A DNA stretch of 64,000 bases from Lewinella sp038528965 (GCA_038528965.1 JBCBEC010000025.1:1-64000), one strand, 5' to 3'. Shown: positions 18,132 to 27,020, counted from the stretch's first letter. Notes: generated from the letters alone by a model not told the origin. Program-made: numbers and translations.

Positions 18132-18983
18132 TCACTTAGATGCGCCAACGAGTAGATAATCCTTTAAAAGATTAGTAGTGGTCTGCCAAAGTGCTTCTTT
18201 CTTAGATAACTCGACCGCCGAAATTCGGTAAGTTGAGAGGCCGGATCGGTTGTAGTATCCACCATTAGACAGCTTGTTTTTCTCTGATTTCAGTATTCTC
18301 AGCAAATCCTGGGCGACCGAACGCGGGGCAGGTAGAAGGGGTTTCAAAATTTGCATAAACTGCTTAAACCACCAAGGCAAGTTGCCACCAAAACCGGTAG
18401 ACATAGGCCCTGGATCAAAGGCAATGCTGGTCATCTTCTCCCCCAATTTTGCGGCTAATTCAATAGTAAATAGAGTATTGGCTAATTTGGACACGGCATA
18501 CGCCTGGTAGCCAGAATATTCATTAAGGTGATCAAGTTGTATTTGCTGGCCAGCATGCCCACTGGAGTTTACATTAACTATAAGCGGCTTAGGGCTCCTA
18601 TCTAACAATGGCTTTAAGTTGTTGACCAGTACAAAGGGCGCAAAGTAATTAATGGCCATACTGTATTCCCAGCCTTCACCTGAAACCTTATAGCCGGTGG
18701 TCAGGCAACCGGCATTATTGATGATAAGATCTATTGGCAGCTCTTGCTGGCGCAATTGTTCGGTCACCGCTTTAACGGAGGTTAGGTTGGTGAGATCAGC
18801 AATGTAAGGGCGAACTTTATCCAGCCGATAGCGCCTGAGTATTTGCCGCGTTTTATCGCTGTTCCTGCAGATGATCGAAACCACATATCCCTTTTTATAC
18901 AGGGCTTTCATCAGGTACAAACCTAAACCGGAGGTAGCTCCTGTTATCAAGGCGTGTTGAGGTAAAAACTGCTTTTGCTGCAT
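18132..18983 (-). CDS. short-chain dehydrogenase/reductase (retinol dehydrogenase-like)
   Basis: Starting at the ATG at 18983 (15 bases inside an upstream TTG) gives 283 residues. Classical SDR features: TGATSGLGLYL (NAD(P)-binding glycine motif) near the start, YIADLTN, NNAGCLTTGY, VNVNSSGHAG and the active-site YxxxK (YAVSK). The extended C-terminal part and the FDPGPMSTGF motif resemble WWOX/RDH-like SDRs. The substrate cannot be read from sequence. It follows the DUF2147 gene in the same direction after a short gap. Confidence 0.85.
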   Translation of the reverse strand: MQQKQFLPQHALITGATSGLGLYLMKALYKKGYVVSIICRNSDKTRQILRRYRLDKVRPYIADLTNLTSVKAVTEQLRQQELPIDLIINNAGCLTTGYKVSGEGWEYSMAINYFAPFVLVNNLKPLLDRSPKPLIVNVNSSGHAGQQIQLDHLNEYSGYQAYAVSKLANTLFTIELAAKLGEKMTSIAFDPGPMSTGFGGNLPWWFKQFMQILKPLLPAPRSVAQDLLRILKSEKNKLSNGGYYNRSGLSTYRISAVELSKKEALWQTTTNLLKDYLLVGASK

Positions 18984-19017
18984 GCCACAGGAATTCAAAA
19001 TGGTGAAAAGAAGGAAT

Positions 19018-19437
19018 CTAATCTGCTCGCTTCAAGGTAGCTGTCCTGCCCAGTAGCGAAATGCCCATATATCCTCGCATTTTCAAGGTCTCTCCATCAT
19101 CTTCCAGCCAAATTCTTCCGCTGTAGGTGCCGCCATTATCAATTGAGTAAACGGTCCCATCCTCCCATTCATCTTTGCCGTCAAAAACAAAGTCTTGTAG
19201 GAATATGATCCCGATTACGTTCCTATTACGTAAACTTTCGTCGGGATTTTCGGTGTCTTTTCTCGCTTCTTTTCTCCAGGCGATCTTACCAAAGTACTTA
19301 TCCCCTTGTTTAAAGATTTCAATTTTCCCTTCACGCTTCTCGGTCCAATATTGGCCAAGTATATCATCAGCGGCCTGTTGGGCAGATAAGCCGAAAAAGG
19401 CAAGAACGAAAAAGGCGCTTAGCATATATTTTTTCAT
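19018..19437 (-). CDS. DUF2147 exported protein
   Basis: A 139-residue protein with a signal peptide (MLSAFFVLAFFGLSAQ). The rest is a single DUF2147 domain: ILGQYWTEKREGKIEIFKQGDKYFGKI, then FVFDGKDEWEDGTVYS and GGTYSGRIWLEDDGETLKMRGYMGISLLGRTATLKR. The family forms a small lipocalin-like barrel in the periplasm, function unproven. It probably shares a transcript with the SDR gene to its left (35-base gap). Confidence 0.88.
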   Translation of the reverse strand: MKKYMLSAFFVLAFFGLSAQQAADDILGQYWTEKREGKIEIFKQGDKYFGKIAWRKEARKDTENPDESLRNRNVIGIIFLQDFVFDGKDEWEDGTVYSIDNGGTYSGRIWLEDDGETLKMRGYMGISLLGRTATLKRAD

Positions 19438-19707
19438 AATTCCGTTTTTGTTACGATTGGTCTAGTCCAAAAATGCACCTCCGTAGCAAATAGGAATTAT
19501 CCCAAACAGCCGAAGCTTTAGCCCTATAAGCCGAAACCCTCTTAGATTGTTAATTTAGTTAGGCGGGGTAGACATTTTCTCAATGAATAATCACCTTTAT
19601 GTTTTGAGACTCTAATGGGAAAGCTCACAAACAATGCCGGGCCGTGTAGGTTCGGCAACAATGAACGGAGCCCAGCTATTAATAGATAAAGCACCAAACT
19701 TTGCTGC

Positions 19708-20271
19708 ATGAAATATGTAATCGGAATAATAGTTTTTGTCATCCTTTTGGTAGTAGTAAGGATTTTAGGGAAGGCACAACTAAAGAAGAAAATCCAGCAG
19801 AGAGAAGCCAGACGAAAAGAGCTGATCAATGCTGAAAATGCCATGACCAAGGAGATCCACGAGAATTCAGATTGGCTGAAGGAGAACTTTCAATTAAAAT
19901 ACATTGGTAAGCGCTTAGTTATCTACGGCGATAAAGATGGAACACTTTTGCTAGCAAAGTATAAGGAGCAAAAACTCCGGATTGGAATCCCTTGGGAGTT
20001 TAATTCCAAAGAAAAATATCACGATACAGAAGTTAACCTTAGTGATTGGGAGGACGAAACCCAATACGGCACAGTAGGTGCTGAGAATTTTTACTTTTAT
20101 TTCACCTACTTAGATTGGGATGACCCTAAAACCCTAATCAACGAAGTATTTGACGAACTAGCGCGTTTAGATATTGAGCGCGACAAGAAGAATGGTGCCC
20201 AACTAAAAAAGTTCAAAACCATCATGGCCTATGAAGAGGCGATTTTAGAGCAAGGTGAAATATATATGTGA
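19708..20271 (+). CDS. hypothetical membrane-anchored protein
   Basis: A 187-residue protein with one N-terminal transmembrane helix (~3-20), a basic coiled-coil stretch (~22-50) and a soluble domain rich in aromatic residues (TQYGTVGAENFYFYFTYLDWDD). I do not recognise the family. Single gene, with an ATG start and no overlap with neighbours. Confidence 0.6.
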   Translation: MKYVIGIIVFVILLVVVRILGKAQLKKKIQQREARRKELINAENAMTKEIHENSDWLKENFQLKYIGKRLVIYGDKDGTLLLAKYKEQKLRIGIPWEFNSKEKYHDTEVNLSDWEDETQYGTVGAENFYFYFTYLDWDDPKTLINEVFDELARLDIERDKKNGAQLKKFKTIMAYEEAILEQGEIYM

Positions 20272-20317
20272 TATTGCCCCTATCTTCATCAGCAACAAAA
20301 GTCGTTCTATCCGCTCA

Positions 20318-20683
20318 CTAAAGGCTACCACTATCCAATAAACGGGTATGCATCCACCAAAGTAGCGGCGTAGGTAGCAACTCGAGTAATATAACAGCGA
20401 CAATGGCGGGGGTGGGTGAATAATTGATCAAACTTGCTGCTCGAACCACTCCCCCAATGGAGAGGCTAATCATCAAAAAGCGGAAGAGCACTATTTCAGA
20501 AGGGTTCCAAACACAGTAGAAAAATGCCAAGGCCATAGAAGCCCAAATAGCGGCAATAAAGCGGTGAGAGTTATCCAGCATCGGGTCAACTGCGGCATCG
20601 TACGGACTGGTCATCGCGAGATAACCAGTCCCCAGTGCAATTACACCGTAGAGGATCAAAAAGCTTCTTATAATAATCAGCAT
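20318..20683 (-). CDS. DUF4345 membrane protein
   Basis: A 121-residue protein with four hydrophobic helices. The order IRSFLILYGVIALGTG, SHRFIAAIWASMALAFFY, FLMISLSIGGVVRAASL and AVILLELLPTPLLWWMH matches DUF4345. It starts 26 bases after the stop of the gene upstream and is probably co-transcribed with it. Confidence 0.8.
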   Translation of the reverse strand: MLIIIRSFLILYGVIALGTGYLAMTSPYDAAVDPMLDNSHRFIAAIWASMALAFFYCVWNPSEIVLFRFLMISLSIGGVVRAASLINYSPTPAIVAVILLELLPTPLLWWMHTRLLDSGSL

Positions 20684-20708
20684 AATCCAAGCTTGTTTTT
20701 TAATGCAA

Positions 20709-21476
20709 TTAGTTCTGCGGCATATCTGAATAGAAAGAGATGTTCATTTTGCTGAACGCCTTATCCCGGTCGGGTACCAGTTCTGCATAAGCCTGACTAT
20801 TGAACACCGCCTTTCCAGCTTCGGAGGCCGCTTTGGTGGGAAATTCCACAATCATAGACATGAAGGTGTCCTGATGGCCAACGATAGATTGGTCTTGCTT
20901 CATGATCTTTGGCGGTAGTCCACCGGCCTGCATGAGCATAGGGATGATTCCGCCAACATAGCGTTCGAGGGCATCATGGTGTTCCATGATGGGGGTGGCG
21001 GTAACGAACAAGTAAGTTCGTTCAGAAGGTTGTGGGTCTGGAATATTGAAGAACTTAACTACATCCGCGCCTTCATCCCAACGTGGCGTCATTTCAACGG
21101 CGGTAATCTTCCAGCCTTGCTCCGTTTTTAGGTACTGGCAAGTGTAGTAGGCATTGAGACTCATGACGTCGTCACCGATTTTGTGGCGGGCAAAGACATA
21201 GGTATCTCCTTGGGCAGTATCGTCGTCAACCTCGATTATAAAATTGGTCATATAGTGCTGCGTAACCAAGCCGGGCTTCCCGAACAAAAACTGTACGAGC
21301 TGGGCATAATCATCACCTGACATTTGTTGTGCAGCGCCCATGCCCCATTTAGAATAATCAGCATTTACCTGATCGTGGAAGATAGACCGGAAGGTTTTCC
21401 AGTCTTTTTTGTCAATGCCCCGGGCATACTTGTAGTGCAGTTCAGCAATAGCTTGCTTGGCGAGGAGGGTATCCAT
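20709..21476 (-). CDS. SnoaL-like (NTF2 fold) domain fused to a DUF1330-like domain
   Basis: A 255-residue cytoplasmic protein. Residues 1-145 form an NTF2/SnoaL_4-type cone: AIAELHYKYARGIDKKDWKTF, FHDQVNADYSKWG, TQHYMTNFIIEVDDDTA and a YTCQYLKTEQGWKITAVEM ending. Residues ~150-253 look like a ferredoxin-like DUF1330/EthD-type domain (RTYLFVTATPIMEH, MSMIVEFPTKAASEAGKAVF, SQAYAELVPDRDKAF). The fusion suggests a small-molecule isomerase, dehydratase or stress enzyme. A strong palindrome lies in its promoter region, and a DUF4345 membrane protein follows it. Confidence 0.7.
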   Translation of the reverse strand: MDTLLAKQAIAELHYKYARGIDKKDWKTFRSIFHDQVNADYSKWGMGAAQQMSGDDYAQLVQFLFGKPGLVTQHYMTNFIIEVDDDTAQGDTYVFARHKIGDDVMSLNAYYTCQYLKTEQGWKITAVEMTPRWDEGADVVKFFNIPDPQPSERTYLFVTATPIMEHHDALERYVGGIIPMLMQAGGLPPKIMKQDQSIVGHQDTFMSMIVEFPTKAASEAGKAVFNSQAYAELVPDRDKAFSKMNISFYSDMPQN

Positions 21477-21483
21477 TTGGTAC

Positions 21484-21534
21484 GGTATTAATGTGAGAAT
21501 TATTTCCTGGCAGCAAAACTCTCACATTAATACC
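21484..21534. promoter_or_regulatory. 14-base perfect inverted repeat in the leader of the SnoaL-DUF1330 gene
   Basis: GGTATTAATGTGAG at 21484-21497 is the exact reverse complement of CTCACATTAATACC at 21521-21534, 23 bases apart. It begins 7 bases upstream of the leftward start codon at 21476, so it could form an RNA hairpin close to the ribosome site or be a two-site operator. Confidence 0.6.
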
Positions 21535-21541
21535 CTAATGC

Positions 21542-21559
21542 ACTTATCATTTGATAAGT
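21542..21559. promoter_or_regulatory. 18-base operator-like palindrome
   Basis: ACTTATCA-TT-TGATAAGT is a perfect 8-2-8 palindrome, only 7 bases from the inverted repeat at 21484-21534. Its size fits binding by a dimeric helix-turn-helix regulator. The nearest candidate is the Crp-type gene at 21715-22284. Confidence 0.6.
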
Positions 21560-21650
21560 ATGGATCTTAGTGTTGGGTTAACATTGTGCTTCCGCAGAAT
21601 GGATGACTGAGCTGGTTTTTTGACTTTGATTTTGTTATGCTCTACTTACT

Positions 21651-21707
21651 GGTTTCGCGGAATTCATTCCGCTTTTAATCTCTACGGCGGAATGAATTCC
21701 GTGAAAC
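21651..21707. repeat. paired inverted repeat, GGAATTCATTCC family, copy 2
   Basis: GGTTTCGCGGAATTCATTCC (left arm) faces GCGGAATGAATTCCGTGAAAC (right arm) across about 14 bases. The right arm ends 8 bases before the stop codon of the leftward Crp-type gene, so the RNA hairpin would sit just at the 3' end of that mRNA. Confidence 0.8.
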
Positions 21708-21714
21708 AGAATAG

Positions 21715-22284
21715 TTATCGCTTATCCCATCTGAGTTTTCTGAGACGGCTCAGAGATACTGGCGTAACGCCCATAAAAGTAGCGATGTCTTTCAACTGAA
21801 AATGCTGAAAAATTTCTGGCTGGTGGGTCCCCAAATATTCATAGCGCTCGAGAGCATCCATATTCAGCAGTGCCCTTCTTAGGTCAAACTCCTCTATGTA
21901 TTGATGTTCCGCAATAATTCGGCCTACCCTTTCCACAGCGTGGGACTGATCATACAACTTCACGAGTTCGGAAAACGGAATTACATCAAACTCGCAATCG
22001 CTTTCGCACACAATAGACATCAAGGAAGGAACACCTCTGAGTAGGCTACGGTATACCGTAAACATGAATGGTGCCACATAAAAATGGGTGGTCTTGTTAG
22101 TACCATTGATGTTTTCCATCTTGCGAACGGCACCTTTCTTCAAGTACCAGATGTGCTTGCATTGTTTGCCAAACTCGAGGATAACGTCACCTTTTTTTCG
22201 CTGTTCTGGATAACTCAACGCCTGGAAAGCTTCCCAATCCTGATCAGGAATTCTACCGGTAATGTGCTCGAGATAATCTCTCAT
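21715..22284 (-). CDS. Crp/Fnr-family transcriptional regulator
   Basis: A 189-residue protein with a cyclic-nucleotide-binding-like barrel (~25-115; KKGDVILEFGKQCKHIWYLKKGAVRKM) and a helix-turn-helix at the end (FQLKDIATFMGVTPVSLSRLRKLRW). This is the common Bacteroidota branch lacking a clear cAMP-binding RxS motif. Its ATG begins one base after the stop of the ankyrin/PD40 gene, so the two are translationally coupled. Confidence 0.85.
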   Translation of the reverse strand: MRDYLEHITGRIPDQDWEAFQALSYPEQRKKGDVILEFGKQCKHIWYLKKGAVRKMENINGTNKTTHFYVAPFMFTVYRSLLRGVPSLMSIVCESDCEFDVIPFSELVKLYDQSHAVERVGRIIAEHQYIEEFDLRRALLNMDALERYEYLGTHQPEIFQHFQLKDIATFMGVTPVSLSRLRKLRWDKR

Positions 22285-22285
22285 C

Positions 22286-23674
22286 TTATTCTTTGCTCTG
22301 GTCCCTCAATTCGTCAAATATAGTGGTACTTACCCAATAAATATCCTGGTCACTAGTGTAGAAAAAGTATTGACCATCCTTAGTCACAAAGGGACAGAGT
22401 TCGTGGTGTACAGTGTTAGTGGGTGCCCCCATATTGACGGCATCTGTCCAGCTACCATCTTCATTTTTAAAGCTGATATATAGATCACCCCGGCCTAGCC
22501 CCTCTTCGCGGGTAGAGCAAAAGATAATGTAGGATTCGTCTGGATCAATGAAGACATCCGCATCGTAACCAGAGGCATTGATCGCGTCTCCCAGGACTAT
22601 TGGTTCTTGGAACTCCCCGTTTTTATACTTCGAATAGTAAATATCATAGTTACCCTCCTCCCCTTCGGGAGCGTTTGCATTGGAAGAGAAATACATGGTA
22701 CCATCCTTTGTAAATGAGATGTAATACTCATTGCCCGCTGAGTTGATATTGGGGCCCGCATTTATGGGTTCGGACCAGCCTTCCTCCGTACGCTCTATAT
22801 ACCAAATGTCATAATCCTTAGGTTCTCCTACCCCATCCATGGCCATTGGTGAAATCACATAGAGTCGGTTTTCGTCCGGCGAAAGAAAGGGGTCATTGTA
22901 ACCGTAGCGTTCGTGTGACAGGATGATTACTGGTTCACTCCAGCGCTCACCTTCCAATTTGGAATAACGGGTTTCTGCTTTCCCGTTGACATCTACTCCG
23001 TAGAAAAACTCCTTGCCATCCGCACTAAAAACAGAACCGAACTCATACTCCTCGGTGGAGATGAAGTTGGGGGCGAAGATGAGTGGCGTTTCCTCAGGGC
23101 GCTCTGGCCCCATATAATCTCCAAACACTTCGATCGTACGCACCTTATCCGGATTTGCCCCCAGGTGCAGGAGGGAATCCGCAATTGCGGTAGCACCAAT
23201 TCTACTGGCAATTTCAAGCGGCGTACTCCCACGGTCATTTCTTGCATCAATATCCACTCCATGAGCCAGTAGTAGTTTGATGAAAGCTTGACTTTCTTTC
23301 AGAACCGCCTTCTGCATGAGCGAAGGTCCGTATGCTTCGATCCAGTCTTGGTTGGGCTGTAAATCCACTAGTTGGTTGAAGTACTCCTCATTATCGAAGC
23401 GCACCGCCATATGCAGTGGCGTCTCCTGATCATGATCTTCGAGATTAATATCAATCCCCTTTTCGACCAGGTAATCAAAAACTTCTTTTTGACGACAAGC
23501 AACGGCCCAATGCAACAGTGAACGCCCACGAAAGTCCTGCGTATTAACGGAAGTATCCTCGAGAAGGCTGTCCAGTCGAGCTAGATTACCCTGGCAAGCA
23601 GTTCGGAACATGTTTTGCGCGAAGGCCGAGCCGGCAAGCGTCATGAATAAGAGGAGGAGTATGGTTTTATTCAT
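22286..23674 (-). CDS. exported ankyrin-repeat plus PD40 beta-propeller protein
   Basis: A 462-residue protein with a signal peptide (LLLLFMTLAGSAFAQ). Residues ~25-185 hold five ankyrin repeats (GRSLLHWAVACRQKEVFDYLVEKG, QETPLHMAVRFDNEEYFNQLV, GSTPLEIASRIGATAIADSLLHLGA). Residues ~195-450 hold WD40-like PD40 repeats of the TolB type (FLSPDENRLYVIS, SFTKDGTMYFSSN, FIDPDESYIIFCSTR, FVTKDGQYFFYTSD). Both parts are protein-interaction folds, so a periplasmic scaffold is likely. Confidence 0.8.
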   Translation of the reverse strand: MNKTILLLLFMTLAGSAFAQNMFRTACQGNLARLDSLLEDTSVNTQDFRGRSLLHWAVACRQKEVFDYLVEKGIDINLEDHDQETPLHMAVRFDNEEYFNQLVDLQPNQDWIEAYGPSLMQKAVLKESQAFIKLLLAHGVDIDARNDRGSTPLEIASRIGATAIADSLLHLGANPDKVRTIEVFGDYMGPERPEETPLIFAPNFISTEEYEFGSVFSADGKEFFYGVDVNGKAETRYSKLEGERWSEPVIILSHERYGYNDPFLSPDENRLYVISPMAMDGVGEPKDYDIWYIERTEEGWSEPINAGPNINSAGNEYYISFTKDGTMYFSSNANAPEGEEGNYDIYYSKYKNGEFQEPIVLGDAINASGYDADVFIDPDESYIIFCSTREEGLGRGDLYISFKNEDGSWTDAVNMGAPTNTVHHELCPFVTKDGQYFFYTSDQDIYWVSTTIFDELRDQSKE

Positions 23675-23956
23675 AGCGAAGGGATGGGTAGTGGATTTAG
23701 TTGATTTAGTTCGGCCGCCAAGGCAGCCTTAGTTAGTTGGATTGGTGAATTTGGTTGCCCTCCTACGCCAAGGGCTTCGGCCGCAATATTACGTGAGGAA
23801 TAGGGTTGAAAAAGTAGTAGTGAGGTTTTCTTGGTGTTCTAAGGAGCCTTGGGTGGTTTAAAAGTAGCTTGAATGAGTTGGTATTAATGACTGGGAATAT
23901 CTTCTATGGTTGCTTAGCAATATGGACCAATAAGTATTTAGTCTAGCGTTAAATAC

Positions 23957-26836
23957 TTACGCTACTGTTAGTCGCTTAACAAAAGCTTCGTCCAATAACA
24001 ACTTGTCAATTACATCCTCCAATTGGTTGACGAGTTGATCTTCGTTTTGGAAGAGCGTGGGAAAATGCTCTAATTTCTCTAATAGGTCCAAGAAGGCGTA
24101 GCGGCTATCCGCATCTGCTTTCTTGAGGTTTCTGGGCAGGTCTTTATCCTTTTGGAAAATGCAAATTCTGGGCGTTTCCTCTTTTTCGTACAAAGACTTG
24201 GCCAGCTTGAATTCCTCCAGAGCGTACTTACCTACTTTGGAGTAAAACAACATGGCAAAAAGATCGCATTGTTCAATTTCCAGATTGTAATTATCCTGAG
24301 AGCGGAGCGAGGTACCAATGTGCTTTCCGTCTTCCCAAATGCGTAGATCCACTGTGAACCCTTGCTCCCTGAGTATCTTGTTCTTTCTGTTCAGCGCCTG
24401 CTCAATTTTTTCCCGCTCCGTTTTGAGCTCAAAGGAAGAGGCCAGGAATAGCTTCAGTACTTTGGGGGCAGTACTTGTAGGGCGAGCGGCTTCTACATCA
24501 AGGGTAAGTTCGTAGCCTTCCCTGATCCGTTCCAGCACGAAAGTATTCTCTAATAGCTCCAGAACATTTACCGTGTTTAAGGATTTATCGCATTCCGCAG
24601 ATAATCGCCCTTTTTCTACGCGCAGCTTTAAGTGGGCAAAGTCGAAATAGTATTGCTTGTTCTTTCCTTCCTTACAACCTTCACAAATGCAAGGCACTTT
24701 CTCTTCGTATTTAATGCCTTTATACTCGGCGTGCAAGTCCCGGAGGGTCTTGAGAATCACCGTCATCATCCCTTTGCGGTTTTCACCTTGGGTGCGAATA
24801 TATATGGCGTCCTTGCCCTGCAGCTTGGTCTTCGAAACTTCGCCCAGGGCTTCTCCTTCCCATTCTAGCACTACCCCGTGCCGCCATACCAGCGTCCTAC
24901 TCTCCGCAATATCTACGTGGCGACTGACTATAAACTGGGTGAGCAAGGCCTTGGGTAAAAATTCATATTCGATGTAGAGCTCTAAGGAGTCCAGCTCTGG
25001 CCAGGTGAAATGCGCTGGGCGGGCGGGGGGCAGCAGCGGAGGTGTTACAAACTCTTCTTTGCCGGGCAGTTGGTAAGCCAGCTTGAATTGTTTCATCAAT
25101 TCCAGGAGCTGCGGCCGCATGAATTTGTATTCGGAGCTGCTCCAGATCCGCTTCACATCCTTCATACTAAAGAACCCGCACTGCTTCTCTGCCACGATCT
25201 CATCATCCAATATCTTATAGACGGCTTCCGTCGCCCATTCATTTTTCAGGATGACCAACTGATTCAATAATTCACTCTTTTGGTAATGCAGGCAGTCGCC
25301 AATTTTGTGCAGTACCGAGCTTAGGACCAGTGCGCTCTCCTCTTTCGGGAGATCATTTTCCGCACAGACCTTCAGGTACTCTTGTAGGGTAATGTACTGT
25401 TCATCCCTTCTCGCGTTTAGCACCCTGCGGATAGCGGCCCAATTGGAGGGAAACTCGTATTTGGTGTGCGGCAAAGTCTGCGCCAGCAGCTGAAGGTATT
25501 CTTCGGCGGTGGAGAAGTTGTTTTTGGTTCCCAGGTTCACCGTAAACACCTCCTTCAGCAGCTCCGGAAATTGCTTCTTCCAGTAGCTGCTATCGAAGCT
25601 ACCCATCCCAATGCCCTCCTTAAACTCATTGAGTACCAAGACCAGCGGGCTACCTTCTCCAAATAACTCGGCAGTTTGAAACCAGTCATCATAGTCCGTG
25701 CCCATATTCCCACTTTCCGCGACCATGACGTAAAGGCTACTTTCAGTGTAGAAGAGTTGGTGGAGGGTTTTGTATTTATCCTGCCCGGCAAAATCCCAGA
25801 TGTTGAGCTTAAAGGTTTTGCCATTGGCTAAAGGAAATTCGTATTCGCCAATGGCAATATCTACCCCTTGGGTGCGGTCTGCTTCTTGCGGTAGCTCCTT
25901 ACCCAAAAGGCGGTTCGCAAAGGAGGTTTTTCCGGAGCGGCCATCACCGAGTAGAATAAGCTTGGCTTCTAGTAGTAGTTCTTCTCCTTTTTTGCGCTGC
26001 TCAAAGTACTCGCGAATGGCGTCGTTGCCTTGTTTAATGATTTCGGGTGGTGGGTCGGTGAAGGGGTTATTGGCGACGCAAATAGCTTTTTCAGATGTTG
26101 ATCCCTTCCAAAGAATTGGCTGATTCAGGTCTAGCAAAACCTCTGGTAAATAAGTTAACTTATTCCTTGCTATCCAGAGATTAGTTAGGTTAGGCAGATT
26201 TTTTAAGAATGTTGTTTCCGCTAATTGATTACCATTTAAATACAGTGTTTTTAGATTTGGAGGTAAACTTGTGGGGTCAATTCCAGTTAATCTATTATCT
26301 CTCACGCCGAGCTTGGATAGCCGTTTAAATCTTTCCAAACCTTTTAATTCCGTCAGCTGATTCCCAGATAAATATAAAGTAGTCAGTTTTGCTAATTGCT
26401 CTAAACCTTTTATGTTTTTCAGGCGATTAAAATCTAGATTCAGATAAGTCAATCTAGTAAGTTTACTTAAACCTTTTATTTCTGGTATTTGATTCGCTGA
26501 CAAATCAAGATAGGTTAGCCTGGTAAGGTGATCCACACCCTTGATCTCTTTCAGATGATTTCCTGGTAAAACAAGATGGCGCAGTCGTGTTAGTTCCTCA
26601 AGACCTTTTATTTCTATTATTTTATTATTTCTTAAACGAAGACCCTCCAGTTGTGTAAGCTGCGTTAAGCCTTTTATCTCAGTCAGTTGATTTCGAGATA
26701 GATCCAGGTCAGTCAACTGCCTAAGTTCAGACAATTTCTTCGGAATTTTCGATAACCCCAATTCGCTCAAATCCAATTCAATAGCATTCTCTTCCTTAGC
26801 TTTTCGAATGCGCTCTAATGCTATCTTTAAAGACAT
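23957..26836 (-). CDS. Roco-family GTPase (LRR-Roc-COR) with a C-terminal TIR-like domain
   Basis: A 959-residue cytoplasmic protein. Residues ~17-265 are about ten 22-residue LRRs. The Roc GTPase domain (~290-450) has the P-loop GDGRSGKTS at 297-305 and DFAGQ at 348-352; the G4 position reads NEFK instead of NKxD. COR follows (~465-700), then a linker with CICEGC (~715-785) as in other bacterial Roco proteins. The tail (~800-910; LKLFLASSFELKTEREKI, RIWEDGKHIG, CDLFAMLFYSKVGKYALEEF) resembles TIR-like or DUF4062-like modules found in conflict proteins. Bacterial Roco proteins dimerise through COR. A sensor/effector role, possibly immunity, is inferred. Confidence 0.85.
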   Translation of the reverse strand: MSLKIALERIRKAKEENAIELDLSELGLSKIPKKLSELRQLTDLDLSRNQLTEIKGLTQLTQLEGLRLRNNKIIEIKGLEELTRLRHLVLPGNHLKEIKGVDHLTRLTYLDLSANQIPEIKGLSKLTRLTYLNLDFNRLKNIKGLEQLAKLTTLYLSGNQLTELKGLERFKRLSKLGVRDNRLTGIDPTSLPPNLKTLYLNGNQLAETTFLKNLPNLTNLWIARNKLTYLPEVLLDLNQPILWKGSTSEKAICVANNPFTDPPPEIIKQGNDAIREYFEQRKKGEELLLEAKLILLGDGRSGKTSFANRLLGKELPQEADRTQGVDIAIGEYEFPLANGKTFKLNIWDFAGQDKYKTLHQLFYTESSLYVMVAESGNMGTDYDDWFQTAELFGEGSPLVLVLNEFKEGIGMGSFDSSYWKKQFPELLKEVFTVNLGTKNNFSTAEEYLQLLAQTLPHTKYEFPSNWAAIRRVLNARRDEQYITLQEYLKVCAENDLPKEESALVLSSVLHKIGDCLHYQKSELLNQLVILKNEWATEAVYKILDDEIVAEKQCGFFSMKDVKRIWSSSEYKFMRPQLLELMKQFKLAYQLPGKEEFVTPPLLPPARPAHFTWPELDSLELYIEYEFLPKALLTQFIVSRHVDIAESRTLVWRHGVVLEWEGEALGEVSKTKLQGKDAIYIRTQGENRKGMMTVILKTLRDLHAEYKGIKYEEKVPCICEGCKEGKNKQYYFDFAHLKLRVEKGRLSAECDKSLNTVNVLELLENTFVLERIREGYELTLDVEAARPTSTAPKVLKLFLASSFELKTEREKIEQALNRKNKILREQGFTVDLRIWEDGKHIGTSLRSQDNYNLEIEQCDLFAMLFYSKVGKYALEEFKLAKSLYEKEETPRICIFQKDKDLPRNLKKADADSRYAFLDLLEKLEHFPTLFQNEDQLVNQLEDVIDKLLLDEAFVKRLTVA

Positions 26837-26886
26837 AATCTATGTGGTATTAAGTGTTTTTGCGTTATTTTCAACTATCCTTTTTT

Positions 26887-27020
26887 GGTTCCGCAGGATT
26901 CATCCCGCTGTCGTTTTTTCTGGCTATAGGAAGTGACGTAAATACATTCCCCAAGGACGATTTTTGCAAACTCAGATAACGTTCCTCTTTATTTTACAGC
27001 GGGATGAATCCCGCGGAACC
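26887..27020. repeat. paired inverted repeat, GGGATTCATCCC version, copy 3
   Basis: Left arm GGTTCCGCAGGATTCATCCC at 26887 onward and right arm GCGGGATGAATCCCGCGGAACC ending at 27020 are 23-25 bases each and nearly perfect inverse copies, separated by about 84 bases. The outer GGTTCCGCGG and inner CGCTGT are conserved with the other copies; only the core differs. Confidence 0.8.
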
